DNA of 64,000 nt, taken from contig NZ_QMKH01000005.1 in NCBI RefSeq assembly GCF_003290125.1, positions 124,001 through 188,000 on the forward strand. Reading direction: 5' to 3'. The DNA comes from Microvirga flavescens (GTDB lineage: Bacteria; Pseudomonadota; Alphaproteobacteria; Rhizobiales; Beijerinckiaceae). Position 1 is the first letter of the stretch. Each line of letters opens with the position of its first letter. Positions 25,441 to 34,733 of the stretch are shown in pieces. A program made the translations under genes and the position numbers. The notes under the pieces were generated by a model that had not been told where the DNA came from, did no database searches, and saw nothing but the letters and a program-made list of their open reading frames with translations.

Positions 25441-28400
25441 ATGAGACGAAACGCGAACCCTGAGGGTCTGGATCTGGATACCCGGAGCGCTGCCGAGGCG
25501 GCAGCACGGCGCGCCGGCCTGAGCCTTGAAGAATGGGTCGCCGCGCTGACCGCGAGCGAAAGGCGGGAGGCATCGCCTCCCGCGCGCAAGCGGATCGGCG
25601 AGATCGACGCCATCATCGCGCGCATGGGGCGGGCGCCCTCCGACCACGACATCGACGCGCAGCATGAGCGGGCCGAGGCCGAAGAACGGGCCGCCCGCAC
25701 GGCAGTCGCGCTTGAATCGATGGCGGTCTGGATCGAGCAGGCCGAGGAGCGCCTGAACGAAGCGGCGCGCAACTCCGCCGATCACCAAGACCGGCTGGCG
25801 ACAGTATTGTCCCAAGCATTGACGACGCTCAAGGACAGGCTCGACGCCGTCGAGCGCCAGGTCGTCGCGGAACGGATGCCCGCACCACCGACCCGCATCG
25901 AATTTCCCATCAATGAGGCCGTGGCGGCGCTCGCGCCCCTGTCCGACACACTGACAGGCCTGCGCATGGATATGGGGCGGCTCGCGGAGCGCCTCGAACA
26001 TCCGCTCGACATCGCTCCCTCTCCCACCATCGAGGCGATCCGCACGGACCTTGAACGGCTGCAAGGCAGCGTCGGCTCGCTCGCGAGCCGCGATGAAATC
26101 GCGAAGCTCGATCATTCCATTCGTCATCTTGCCGGCAACCTCGCGAGCGGCAATAGCCATGACATGCTGACGTTGGCGCGCTCGGTCGCCGATCTCGAGC
26201 GCCAATTGCAGCATATGATGGAAAGCCTCTCCGACACCGTCCATCGCCGCATTTCTTCCGAGCTCGATACCCTGTCGCAACGTATCGACAAGGCGGCGGA
26301 AACCGGCGTCGATCGCAGTGTCATCGAATTCCTGAGCAGCCAGATCATCGACATGCGTCAGGATCTGTCGCAACGGGCTGAGCCGCAGCAGCTGGAAAAG
26401 CTTTCCGGCGACGTCACGGCCCTCGCCCAGCAAGTGACGGAGCTGCGTCTCAATCAGGTCGGCCGCCACGACTTCGCGGCGCTTAAAACATCGCTGGAAG
26501 ACATCTGCACCGCTCTCGACAAGACGCTCGTTCTCCAGGCGAGTAACGACGTGCCGGCCCGGCTCGACAGCCTGAGCGAGCGCGTCGATCTTCTCGTCAA
26601 CAGGCCCGAACCGGAGCCGCTCAATCTCACGCCGGTCGCGCGCCAGCTCGCGCTACTTACGGAACGCATGGGCGAGATCAACGATAATCGCGCCCGGCAT
26701 TCGGACGCATTGATGACGTTGATCGAGCGCCTGTCGGCGGATGTGCAGGCCGTCGCGGAACGCCCGGAGCCATCGCACGAGCCCTTGCTCGAACGTTTCG
26801 GTCAATTGGAAAACGAGTTGCGCCAGGTCGGCAGGCAGATCGAGAGCCAGATTGAGAGCCGAACTGGCGGGCCCCTCGACACATCCGTCATCGAGGACAT
26901 GCTTCGCACCATCGGCGAGAAGCTGGATCGCGCACCCGCGCCCGCTCTCGACGCCATTGAACAGCGTCTTGTGGTGTTGGCCGAGCAACTGGCGGAGAGC
27001 CGCGATGCAACCCCGCCGGTCAATGCCGGCGCGAGCCTCAAAGACCTGCAGGAAGAAGCTTCGCTCATCGCCGAGCGCGCCGCCGAGCGCGTTCTGAGAG
27101 GAGCGCCGCCTGCCGTCACAGAAAGCGACATCGACGCCTTGAAGCAGGGTTTCGTCGAATTGAAGGCGCTCCACACCCGCGCCGACAAGAAGACGCAACA
27201 GACTTTGCGTGCCGTGTATGATGCCCTCGAAACTCTCGTCGGACGAGGCATCCCCCAGACGAATTCCGTAGCCGTTTCGCACCATGCCGGCATCACCGAA
27301 GGAATGCCCTCCGCAGATCGCCTTGAAGCGGCCGTTCGCCGCCTGCATGCAGCAACGCTGTCGCAAATCGAGGATGTTACTGCGACGCGGCTCCCGCAAG
27401 CGTCGGTTTCCACAACTGAAACGGAAGAGACGCAGCCTGACACTGAGTCGAACGAAATGCAGGACCTGACCTCCGCGACGTTCCCGGCGGAAGCCGATCT
27501 CGGCAATGTGCGATCAAGCTTCATCGCGGCAGCGCGACGCGCCTCTCAGCAGGAGGCCACGAAAGCGAGCGAGACGCCTAGCGATATTACTGCCCCAATT
27601 GTCGAGATCTCGCTGGTCGATCTTGATGGCGATTTTAACGACAAAACTGGCGAGGAGAGTCTTGGCCCAGCAATAGCAGGCCCGAGCCTCATCCAGCGCC
27701 TGCGCCGGACACTTGATAATCATAAACGTCCTCTGCTTCTCGGTCTGGCGTTTCTGGTTCTTGCAACGGGAAGCTTCCAGATCGTGTCGAGCGTTCTCGA
27801 TCCCGATCCGCAAACCCTTGCTGCCCTCGAAGGCAAGCCCGCCAAGTCGGCGCGTGTCGCTCACGAGCCCGCAACAGTGGGAAGCATCAATCCGGCACCC
27901 GTCGCGACAGTCGCGGACGAGGGTGAGGTCGCGCAGTCTGCGGCGCTCGACACAACGGCAACCCCGAAAGGGTTCTTCATCGACCCGTCGTCCCTCGGCG
28001 AAATTCCTGCCGGTACGCCCGTTGTTCTGAAAGAGGCCGTGTTGGGCGGCGATGCAACCGCCGTCTATGAACTCGCCACGCGCCTCGCGGAAGGGCGAGG
28101 CGTCGATCAGGATTCAACGCTTGCGGCGCGCCTTTTCGAACGCGCGGCGCAGGCAGGTCTCGCACCGGCTCAGGAGCGGCTCGCGATGGCCTACGAGAAG
28201 GGCTTCGGCCTGACACGCGACGTGAAAGCGGCGGCCGCCTGGTACGAGCGCGCGGCGCTCGGTGGCAACACTCGCGCCATGCATAACTTCGCGACGCTTC
28301 TTGCCGCCGGCATCAGTGGCAAGCCGGATTATGCCGCGGCCCTGCCCTGGTATGTGGAGGCGGCGGAAGCGGGCCTGCGAGACAGTCAGTTCAACCTCGG

Positions 28401-28668
28401 CGTGATGTATGCGCGTGGCGCCACGGGCCGGCAGGACCTGGTGCAGGCCTACAAATGGTTTGCCCTCGCTGCGAACCAGGGCGATGCCGACGCTGCGAAA
28501 AAGCGGGATGAGGTTGCGGCCAAGATGAGCGCCGGCGATGCGGTTGCAGCCAAGGCTCTCGTCGAACGCTGGCGCCCGCGCGCCACCGACAGCCAGGCGA
28601 ACGAACTCAATCCGCCGGTCAAGGGCCGCACCGCCGCGCTCGACCAGAAGCCCGAAGGCCGCACCTGA
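25441..28668 (+). CDS. PodJ-like polar localisation factor (coiled coil - TM - Sel1 repeats)
   Basis: 1075-aa bitopic membrane protein. The cytoplasmic N-terminal part (about 1-740) is almost entirely heptad-rich coiled coil. A single TM helix lies at about 760-780 (LLLGLAFLVLATGSFQIVSS). The periplasmic C terminus has at least four Sel1-like repeats (about 870-1030), such as GDATAVYELATRLAEGRG and YEKGFGLTRDVKAAAAWYER. This matches PodJ-type factors of Hyphomicrobiales and Caulobacter, which recruit signalling and pilus/holdfast or cell-pole components to one pole. The first residues (RSAAEAAARRAGLSLEEWVA) are shared by family members. It is monocistronic, with a hairpin after the stop. Confidence 0.82.
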   Translation: MRRNANPEGLDLDTRSAAEAAARRAGLSLEEWVAALTASERREASPPARKRIGEIDAIIARMGRAPSDHDIDAQHERAEAEERAARTAVALESMAVWIEQAEERLNEAARNSADHQDRLATVLSQALTTLKDRLDAVERQVVAERMPAPPTRIEFPINEAVAALAPLSDTLTGLRMDMGRLAERLEHPLDIAPSPTIEAIRTDLERLQGSVGSLASRDEIAKLDHSIRHLAGNLASGNSHDMLTLARSVADLERQLQHMMESLSDTVHRRISSELDTLSQRIDKAAETGVDRSVIEFLSSQIIDMRQDLSQRAEPQQLEKLSGDVTALAQQVTELRLNQVGRHDFAALKTSLEDICTALDKTLVLQASNDVPARLDSLSERVDLLVNRPEPEPLNLTPVARQLALLTERMGEINDNRARHSDALMTLIERLSADVQAVAERPEPSHEPLLERFGQLENELRQVGRQIESQIESRTGGPLDTSVIEDMLRTIGEKLDRAPAPALDAIEQRLVVLAEQLAESRDATPPVNAGASLKDLQEEASLIAERAAERVLRGAPPAVTESDIDALKQGFVELKALHTRADKKTQQTLRAVYDALETLVGRGIPQTNSVAVSHHAGITEGMPSADRLEAAVRRLHAATLSQIEDVTATRLPQASVSTTETEETQPDTESNEMQDLTSATFPAEADLGNVRSSFIAAARRASQQEATKASETPSDITAPIVEISLVDLDGDFNDKTGEESLGPAIAGPSLIQRLRRTLDNHKRPLLLGLAFLVLATGSFQIVSSVLDPDPQTLAALEGKPAKSARVAHEPATVGSINPAPVATVADEGEVAQSAALDTTATPKGFFIDPSSLGEIPAGTPVVLKEAVLGGDATAVYELATRLAEGRGVDQDSTLAARLFERAAQAGLAPAQERLAMAYEKGFGLTRDVKAAAAWYERAALGGNTRAMHNFATLLAAGISGKPDYAAALPWYVEAAEAGLRDSQFNLGVMYARGATGRQDLVQAYKWFALAANQGDADAAKKRDEVAAKMSAGDAVAAKALVERWRPRATDSQANELNPPVKGRTAALDQKPEGRT

Positions 28669-28673
28669 GAGCA

Positions 28674-28701
28674 AACGCCGGCGACATAGTCAGCCGGCGT
28701 T
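28674..28701 (+). terminator. Hairpin after the podJ-like gene
   Basis: AACGCCGGC / GCCGGCGTT 9-bp stem, 10-nt loop, 5 bp past the stop. Only a two-base T tail, so a weak or Rho-assisted terminator. Confidence 0.55.
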
Positions 28702-28794
28702 CACGCGAATGTTGGATAATGCCGTGACGATCCGCTGTTCTCCAGACGGCGTGGAAGCCAGTGGGGACGGCTACCGCATCGTGCATTTTAAAGG

Positions 28795-28831
28795 GAGCAT
28801 GATAATGTTTAAACGAAACGGGATCATGCTC
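28795..28831. repeat. Palindromic intergenic element
   Basis: GAGCATGAT / ATCATGCTC arms surround an AT-rich centre. The outer arms match those of the repeats at 13874 and 17530 (GCATGATC / GATCATGC) but the ACCGGT core is replaced, suggesting a related subfamily. Confidence 0.6.
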
Positions 28832-28866
28832 TGAAGCGAGGCTGCACCGGCTATAGGGGAACCGGG

Positions 28867-29796
28867 GTGCAAATCTATCTGCCTATCGCGGAAATGTCGG
28901 TGAGCGTGCTCATGATCCTGGGCCTGGGCGCGGCCGTCGGCTTCATCTCCGGGCTCTTCGGAATCGGCGGCGGTTTCCTGATGACGCCGCTCCTGATTTT
29001 TCTCGGCATTCCCCCAGCCGTCGCCGTCGCGACCCAGTCGGCGCAGATCGTGGCATCCTCCACGACATCGGTTTTGAGCGCGCTGCGGCGCAACGCGCTC
29101 GATCTGCGCCTTGGCGGAATGCTGGTGGCGGGCGGCTTTGTCGGCTCGACGCTGGGCGTCTGGTTCTTCGCCGCCGCGCGGCGCGCGGGCCAGCTCGATC
29201 TCGTGATCGTCGTGTCCTATGTCACCCTTTTCAGCGTCGTCGGCAGCCTGATGATGAAGGAGAGCATCAGCGAGTTCTGGATGAAGCGGCGTGGCGGAAC
29301 ACCGCTGCCTCCCCGACAGGGCGGCCAGCACGCGCCTTATCTTCTGTGGCCGCTGCGCATGCGCTTTCCACGCTCGCAGCTCTATGTCAGCGTCATCCCG
29401 ATCCTTGGCCTTTCTCTCTTCGTGGGCTTTGCCGGCGCGCTTCTCGGCATCGGCGGCGGGTTCATCATGGTGCCCGCCCTTCTCTATATCTTCCGCATTC
29501 CGACCTCCGTGGTCGTCGGAACGTCGCAATTCCAGATCGTCTGCACCACGCTCGTTGCTCTGGTGCTGCACGCGGTCGCTAACCAGGCGGTCGACATCGT
29601 GCTTGCGATTCTTTTGATCGTCGGTGGCGTCTTCGGCGCGCAGTTCGGCGCGCGGGCGGGCAGAAACCTGCGCGCGGAATTGTTCCGCTTTCTTCTCGCA
29701 ATACTCCTGCTCGCGGTGGGCCTGCGCTTCGCGCTTGAACTCGTCATGCGCCCGAACGAACCGTTCTCCATCACCATACAGGAGACACGGACATGA
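28867..29796 (+). CDS. TauE/SafE-family sulfite/sulfonate-type exporter
   Basis: 309-aa integral membrane protein of the TauE/SafE (PF01925) family with about 8 TM helices in two repeats; each repeat carries the hallmark glycine loop (GFISGLFGIGGGFLMTPLL and GFAGALLGIGGGFIMVPALL). Family members export sulfite, sulfoacetate or other small anions. The protein has an unusually long basic cytoplasmic loop between the halves (about 138-170). GTG start at 28867. The stop overlaps the ATG of the next gene (ATGA), so translation is coupled to the TIGR02186 partner, which always accompanies this subgroup in alphaproteobacteria to my knowledge. Confidence 0.85.
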   Translation: MQIYLPIAEMSVSVLMILGLGAAVGFISGLFGIGGGFLMTPLLIFLGIPPAVAVATQSAQIVASSTTSVLSALRRNALDLRLGGMLVAGGFVGSTLGVWFFAAARRAGQLDLVIVVSYVTLFSVVGSLMMKESISEFWMKRRGGTPLPPRQGGQHAPYLLWPLRMRFPRSQLYVSVIPILGLSLFVGFAGALLGIGGGFIMVPALLYIFRIPTSVVVGTSQFQIVCTTLVALVLHAVANQAVDIVLAILLIVGGVFGAQFGARAGRNLRAELFRFLLAILLLAVGLRFALELVMRPNEPFSITIQETRT

Positions 29797-30551
29797 GAAT
29801 GGCGCTCGCGCTTCTCCTGTTCTTTTCTCCGGCTGCCGCGCTCGCAGAGGCCTTGATTACGACCCTGTCGAGCCATCGGGTTCTCATTACCTCCAACTAC
29901 ACCGGCACCTCCATCGCCGTCTTCGGCGCGGTCGAGCGCGATGCGCAGACTGTTGCCCGCGCAACAGGTTACGACGTCGTTGTCACCGTGCGCGGTCCGC
30001 GACAATCCATCGTCGTACGTGAGAAGGAGAGGCGCGGCCTCGTCTGGCTCAATCGCGAACAGCAAAAGTTCCCCGATGCTCCCTCTTACTTAAGCGTCTT
30101 CACATCTCGCCCTCTCGATGAAATCGCCTCGGAGCCAGCGAGATTGCGGCAAAAGATCGGGGTGAATGCAATTGTCCATGCCGCCGATTTCACCAACGAC
30201 CGCGGCACCGCGGACGAACCGTTTCGCGAGGCGCTCTATCGCCTCAAGTCCCGCGATGGGCTCTATTTCGAGAAGGAACGCGGCGTCACTTTCCTCACAC
30301 CCAACATTTTCACCGCCCAGGTTCCCGTCCCCGCCTCTGCTCCGACCGGAACCTACGATGTGGAGGTGGCCCTTCTCGCCGAAACGGTGGTGCTGGCGCG
30401 CAGCCACACGAATTTCGAGCTGGTCAAGATCGGCTTCGAGCAACAGGTCGGCGAAGCGGCACGGGACGCTTCGCTCACTTATGGTCTTGCAACGGCACTC
30501 ATCGCTCTCGGCTTCGGCTGGCTGGCAAGCACGATCTTCAGGCGCGACTGA
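29793..30551 (+). CDS. TIGR02186/PF09608 alphaproteobacterial membrane protein
   Basis: 252-aa protein with an N-terminal signal peptide (residues 1-19), a periplasmic beta-rich domain (about 20-215) and one C-terminal TM helix (about 222-245, LATALIALGFGWLASTIF) followed by RRD. This layout is that of the TIGR02186 family, of unknown function, encoded beside TauE/SafE permeases. Start overlaps the permease stop by four bases. A periplasmic accessory subunit for the permease is a reasonable inference; no catalytic motif is visible. Confidence 0.8.
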   Translation: MRMALALLLFFSPAAALAEALITTLSSHRVLITSNYTGTSIAVFGAVERDAQTVARATGYDVVVTVRGPRQSIVVREKERRGLVWLNREQQKFPDAPSYLSVFTSRPLDEIASEPARLRQKIGVNAIVHAADFTNDRGTADEPFREALYRLKSRDGLYFEKERGVTFLTPNIFTAQVPVPASAPTGTYDVEVALLAETVVLARSHTNFELVKIGFEQQVGEAARDASLTYGLATALIALGFGWLASTIFRRD

Positions 30552-30556
30552 CCACC

Positions 30557-31258
30557 TCAGTCGCCGCAGAGCATTCCACGCGCAATCGCAAAAATCCGCT
30601 CGGACCCGATGAGATGCGCCGTGAAGCTATTGGGAAAGAGCGGCTCGAACGCCGCATCGCAGGCGTTCAGGCCTCCCGCATAAGCCCCAAGCGCTGGCAT
30701 GATGCAGCGCGTCCCATCGGTAAGAAAACAGCGCCGACGAGTCGAGCGGCCACGCATGACGACCTTTCCGACGGGATGAAGATGGCCGGCGACTTCGCTT
30801 TGCGTCCCCTCCTCCGGCTCATGGCGCAACGTGAGCGGGCCGAGCGTCATCGTCTCGACAACCTCGCCGCCAATGTTGGCGGGAAGCGTGTGATCGTGAT
30901 TGCCCGTCACCCAGATCCAGTCGCGCCCTGCTTGCACGGCGGCGAGCGTCGCGCGCTCCTCTTCGCCCAACCGATCCGGCCCTCCGACATCGTGAAAGCT
31001 GTCACCGAGCGCGATCACCGCGCGGGGCGAAAAGCGTGAGACGGCCTGCCTCAGAGCTTTCAAGGTCTCGCGAGTGTCATAGGGCGGCAGCATCATGCCG
31101 CGCCGTGCGAAGGAAGAGCCTTTCTCGAAATGCAGATCGGCGACCAGCAGCACGTTCTCATCGGCAAGGAATAGCGCGCCCGAGAGATCGAGCACCGCCG
31201 CGAGACCGGACAGGGCGATCTCGCTCGTCGTCTGCTTCATCTTGAGCAATGCCGTCAC
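30557..31258 (-). CDS. pdeM: Ligase-associated metallophosphoesterase nuclease PdeM (MPE)
   Basis: 233-aa calcineurin-like phosphoesterase. Metal-ligand motifs in order: VADLHFEKG (about 40-48), ALGDSFHD, TGNHDHTL and AGHLHPVGK. In Pseudomonas putida the homologous MPE is a manganese-dependent DNA nuclease encoded with an Lhr-type helicase, an MBL exonuclease and an ATP-dependent ligase. Here the start overlaps the helicase stop (ATGA), so it is the second gene of a helicase-nuclease operon. Family identity is strong; the in vivo DNA lesion handled by the set is unknown. Confidence 0.9.
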   Translation of the reverse strand: MTALLKMKQTTSEIALSGLAAVLDLSGALFLADENVLLVADLHFEKGSSFARRGMMLPPYDTRETLKALRQAVSRFSPRAVIALGDSFHDVGGPDRLGEEERATLAAVQAGRDWIWVTGNHDHTLPANIGGEVVETMTLGPLTLRHEPEEGTQSEVAGHLHPVGKVVMRGRSTRRRCFLTDGTRCIMPALGAYAGGLNACDAAFEPLFPNSFTAHLIGSERIFAIARGMLCGD

Positions 31259-33771
31259 GCCAAGGCCTCGTCGAGAAGCGCCGCTTCCGCCTCTGCCAGA
31301 ATATCGTCCGCGCCCTCGCCCTGGATGCGCTCGCGGCCGATCTCCAGCATCACGGAGACGCTCAAAGGAGAAACCCGGTCGAGCGGCTTGTGAATGATTC
31401 GCCCCCGGATACGCTTGAGCATCATACCAAGCCGCTTCACGTCCAGAAGCCCCGTTGCCGCATCCGCCCGCGCGGCACGTAGCAGCACATGGTCGGGCTC
31501 GTGCTTTCGCAGCACGTCATAGACGAGATCGGTGGAGATCGTCACCTGCCGCCCGGTTTTTTCCTGGCCGGGAAAGCGGCGCTCGATCATTCCCGCAATC
31601 ACCGCGCATTGGCGGAAGGTGCGCTTCATGAGCGATGATTCCGCAAGCCAGTCCTCAAGATCGTCCCCCAGCATGTCCTCCGCGAAAAGAGTGTCGATGA
31701 AGCCGGGATCGCGCGCCTGTTTGGCGGCGATGTCGTTCATGCCCCAGATCGCGAGGCCGTAATCGTTGGCGACGAAGCCAAGGGGTTTTTGCCGCGCGCG
31801 TTCGAGGCGACGGGTGAGGAGCATCCCGAGCGTCTGGTGCGCCAACCGCCCCTCGAAGGGAAAACACGTCATGTAGTAGCGCCCGCCGCGCGGAAAGGTT
31901 TCGACCAGAAGATCGCGCGGCCCCGGAACGATGGAGCGGCGGCGCTGCGCGAGAAGATAATCCGCAAGCTGCGGCGGCAGACGGTCCCACTCGAAGGGAT
32001 CGGCCAATATCTCGCGCACCCGCGCGGCGAGGAAGGTGGAGAGCGGAAACTTGCCGCCCGCATAGGATGGAATTTTCGGATCGCTGCCGCTCGCCCGTGT
32101 GGCCAAAACCTCATCCTCGTGAAAGCCCTCGAAACGCAGCACCTCTCCGGCAAAGAGGAACGTGTCGCCCGGCGTCATGGTCTCCGCGAAATATTCCTCG
32201 ATCTCACCGAGAACTTTTCCACGCGGCAGAACGGAGCCCGGCCTCGCGCGCGACGTTCGCCCAAGTCGCACCTTGATCATGGTGGATTCGACGATGGTGC
32301 CGACATTGAGCCTGTATTGCTGCGCGATACGCGCGTCGCGCACGCGCCACAGGCCATCCTTTCCCTTCACGATCTTGGCGAAGCGCTCATAGGCACGAAG
32401 GGCGTACCCGCCCGTGGCGACGAAGGCGACGCTGGCCTCGAAATCCTCCCACGACAAGTCGGCATAGGGCGCCGCGGCGCGGACTTCTTCATAAAGCTCT
32501 TCCAGCCGAAACGGTTCGGCGCAGGCCATGCCGAGAATGTGCTGGCACAATACGTCGAGTGCGCCGATGCGCGCGTCGGGCGTATCCTGCGCTGCCTCGT
32601 GCACGGCATCGAGTGCCGCGCGACATTCGAGAATCTCAAAGCGGTTCGCGGGAACGAGATAGGCCTTCGATGGCTCGTCCATGCGGTGGTTGGAGCGCCC
32701 GATGCGCTGCATGATGCGCGATGCGCCCTTCGGCGCGCCGACATTCACCACAAGATCGACATCGCCCCAGTCGATGCCGAGATCGAGCGTCGCGGTGCAG
32801 ACAACCGCGCGCAGCTTTCCCGCAACCATCGCCTCCTCGACACGACGGCGCTGCGACACGTCGAGGGATCCATGGTGAAGGGCGATGGCAAGCCCATCCT
32901 CATTGAGATCCCACAATGCCTGAAAGGTGTACTCGGCCTGCAGGCGCGTGTTCACGAAAACAAGCGTCGTCTTGTGCTTAGCGATCAAATCATAGATCGC
33001 GGGCATGGATGCCGCAGCGGTGTGGCCGGAGAGCGGCAACGGCTCGTCCAGTTCCAACATGCGGATATCGGGCTCAGCGCTGCCCGCGACGACGACGAGA
33101 TCGGCGAGATTTCTCTCCACCGAGGGTTTCGCCACCAGATATCGTCGCAAATCGTCCGGCTCGCGCACCGTCGCCGACAAGCCCACCGCCGTCAGTTCCG
33201 GTGCGAGCGCGTAGAGCCTTGCAAGGCCAAGCGAAAGAAGGTCGCCGCGCTTGGAGGTGACGAGCGAATGCAGTTCGTCCAGCACCACGCGGCGCAGATT
33301 CTTGAACAGCTCACGCGCATCGCGGTGCGCGAGGAGAAGCGCAAGCTGCTCGGGTGTCGTGAGCAGAATGTCAGGCGGATGCTCGATCTGCCGGGCGCGC
33401 TTGTGGGCAGGCGTATCGCCCGTTCGCGTCTCGATGCGGATCGGCAGTTCCATCTCCCGCACCGGCGTTTCAAGGTTGCGGGCGATATCGACCGCGAGCG
33501 CCTTCAGCGGCGAAATGTAGAGCGTGTGAAGCACGCGCTTCCTGCCACGCGGCGGCGAGTCTCGCTCGGCCAGCTCCACAAGGCTCGGCAGAAACCCCGC
33601 GAGCGTCTTGCCCGCGCCTGTCGGCGCGACGAGCAGCGCGGACAGGCCCGCCTTCGCCTTGGCGAGCAAATCGAGCTGATGGCGGCGCGGCTGCCAGCCC
33701 CGGCTATCGAACCAGCGCCGAAACCGTTCGGGCAAGGGGGAGGAAGATTTCTTCGGCATGGACCCCAACAT
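31255..33771 (-). CDS. Ligase-associated DEXH-box DNA helicase (Lhr-Core type)
   Basis: 838-aa superfamily 2 helicase matching the Lhr-Core: Walker A APTGAGKT (about 49-56), DEXH-type box VVLDELHSLVTSKRGD, motif III LSATVREP, the second RecA domain with FVNTRLQAE and QRIGRSNHRMDEPS, a winged helix and the Lhr-specific C-terminal domain. Such enzymes translocate 3'-5' on DNA and unwind RNA:DNA hybrids. ATG 33771 is preceded by GAGGG at good spacing; a second Met four codons in is possible. First gene of the operon with pdeM; the matching exonuclease and ligase lie 2 kb to the right on the other strand. Confidence 0.92.
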   Translation of the reverse strand: MLGSMPKKSSSPLPERFRRWFDSRGWQPRRHQLDLLAKAKAGLSALLVAPTGAGKTLAGFLPSLVELAERDSPPRGRKRVLHTLYISPLKALAVDIARNLETPVREMELPIRIETRTGDTPAHKRARQIEHPPDILLTTPEQLALLLAHRDARELFKNLRRVVLDELHSLVTSKRGDLLSLGLARLYALAPELTAVGLSATVREPDDLRRYLVAKPSVERNLADLVVVAGSAEPDIRMLELDEPLPLSGHTAAASMPAIYDLIAKHKTTLVFVNTRLQAEYTFQALWDLNEDGLAIALHHGSLDVSQRRRVEEAMVAGKLRAVVCTATLDLGIDWGDVDLVVNVGAPKGASRIMQRIGRSNHRMDEPSKAYLVPANRFEILECRAALDAVHEAAQDTPDARIGALDVLCQHILGMACAEPFRLEELYEEVRAAAPYADLSWEDFEASVAFVATGGYALRAYERFAKIVKGKDGLWRVRDARIAQQYRLNVGTIVESTMIKVRLGRTSRARPGSVLPRGKVLGEIEEYFAETMTPGDTFLFAGEVLRFEGFHEDEVLATRASGSDPKIPSYAGGKFPLSTFLAARVREILADPFEWDRLPPQLADYLLAQRRRSIVPGPRDLLVETFPRGGRYYMTCFPFEGRLAHQTLGMLLTRRLERARQKPLGFVANDYGLAIWGMNDIAAKQARDPGFIDTLFAEDMLGDDLEDWLAESSLMKRTFRQCAVIAGMIERRFPGQEKTGRQVTISTDLVYDVLRKHEPDHVLLRAARADAATGLLDVKRLGMMLKRIRGRIIHKPLDRVSPLSVSVMLEIGRERIQGEGADDILAEAEAALLDEALA

Positions 33772-33902
33772 ATATAGGCCCTCAAAAGCCGCCCGTCATG
33801 CACGCCCTGGGGGCTTGCGGAAAATGGTCGCTTCCCCGCTTGCTATTTTGCCGGCTTCGGTTTCAGCTTGCGCGACGCCAATCGCCAGAAAGAAAAGAAA
33901 CC

Positions 33903-34733
33903 ATGTCGCAGACGCCCTCCCTCTCGTCCCTCACCAATGCCGTCGCCATCGTTACGGGCGGCACCCAGGGCCTTGGCGAAACCATCGCCCGCACGCTGGC
34001 CGAACGCGGCGCGAAGGGCCTCGTGATCTGCGGCCGCAATGCCGAGCGTGGGGAGGCCGTGGCGCGGGAGATCACGGCGCAAGGCTGCCGCACGGAATTC
34101 GTGCAAGCGGACCTCGCGAATGTCGACGACGTGCGCCAGGTGACGGCGCGGGCCGACAGCGTGTTCGGCAAGGTCGATATTCTCGTGAACGCGGCGGGCA
34201 TGACGGACCGTGGCACGATCTTCGACACGAGCCCGGAGCTGTTCGACCGCATGTTCGCGGTGAACGTGCGCGCGCCATTCTTTCTCATGCAGGACGCGGC
34301 CACGATCATGCGCCGGGAGAAGATTCAGGGCACGATTGTCAACATCCTGTCCATGTCCGCCCATGGCGGCCAGCCGTTCATCTCGGCTTATTGCGGCTCG
34401 AAGGGCGCTCTCGCGACTCTGACCAAGAACGCCGCCTTCAGCCTCATGCCCTGGCGCATTCGTGTGAACGGGCTCAACATCGGCTGGATGAGCACGCCCG
34501 GCGAGGACAGGATCATGCGCACCTATCACGGCGCGCAGGATGGCTGGCTTGAGAAGGCCGCGAAGGAGCAGCCCTTCGGACGCCTGCTCGATCCGGCGGA
34601 AGTCGCGCGCGCGGTCGGCTACCTCGCAAGCGCCGAATCCGGCCTGATGACCGGATCGATCATCGATTTCGATCAATCGGTTTTGGGCTGCTACGAGGCC
34701 GCGCCGCACCCCTCGACGCCTGCGCAGGTCTAA
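33903..34733 (+). CDS. Short-chain dehydrogenase/reductase
   Basis: 276-aa classical SDR. The Rossmann motif TGGTQGLG (about residues 20-27), NAAGMTD for the NAG site, and the catalytic Ser and YCGSKGAL (Tyr-x-x-x-Lys-type) tetrad elements are visible. The catalytic Tyr is in ISAYCGSKGA. Its substrate is unknown. ATG 33903 is chosen because upstream codons overlap the promoter region and show no similarity. The stop codon TAA overlaps the oppositely oriented methyltransferase stop in a shared CTAA. It separates the two halves of the DNA-repair set. Confidence 0.87.
   Translation: MSQTPSLSSLTNAVAIVTGGTQGLGETIARTLAERGAKGLVICGRNAERGEAVAREITAQGCRTEFVQADLANVDDVRQVTARADSVFGKVDILVNAAGMTDRGTIFDTSPELFDRMFAVNVRAPFFLMQDAATIMRREKIQGTIVNILSMSAHGGQPFISAYCGSKGALATLTKNAAFSLMPWRIRVNGLNIGWMSTPGEDRIMRTYHGAQDGWLEKAAKEQPFGRLLDPAEVARAVGYLASAESGLMTGSIIDFDQSVLGCYEAAPHPSTPAQV

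Noticed and set aside
31789..33777. Plus-strand open frame of about 660 codons opposite the Lhr-type helicase
   Set aside because: Composition is Arg/His-rich and every helicase motif is on the other strand.
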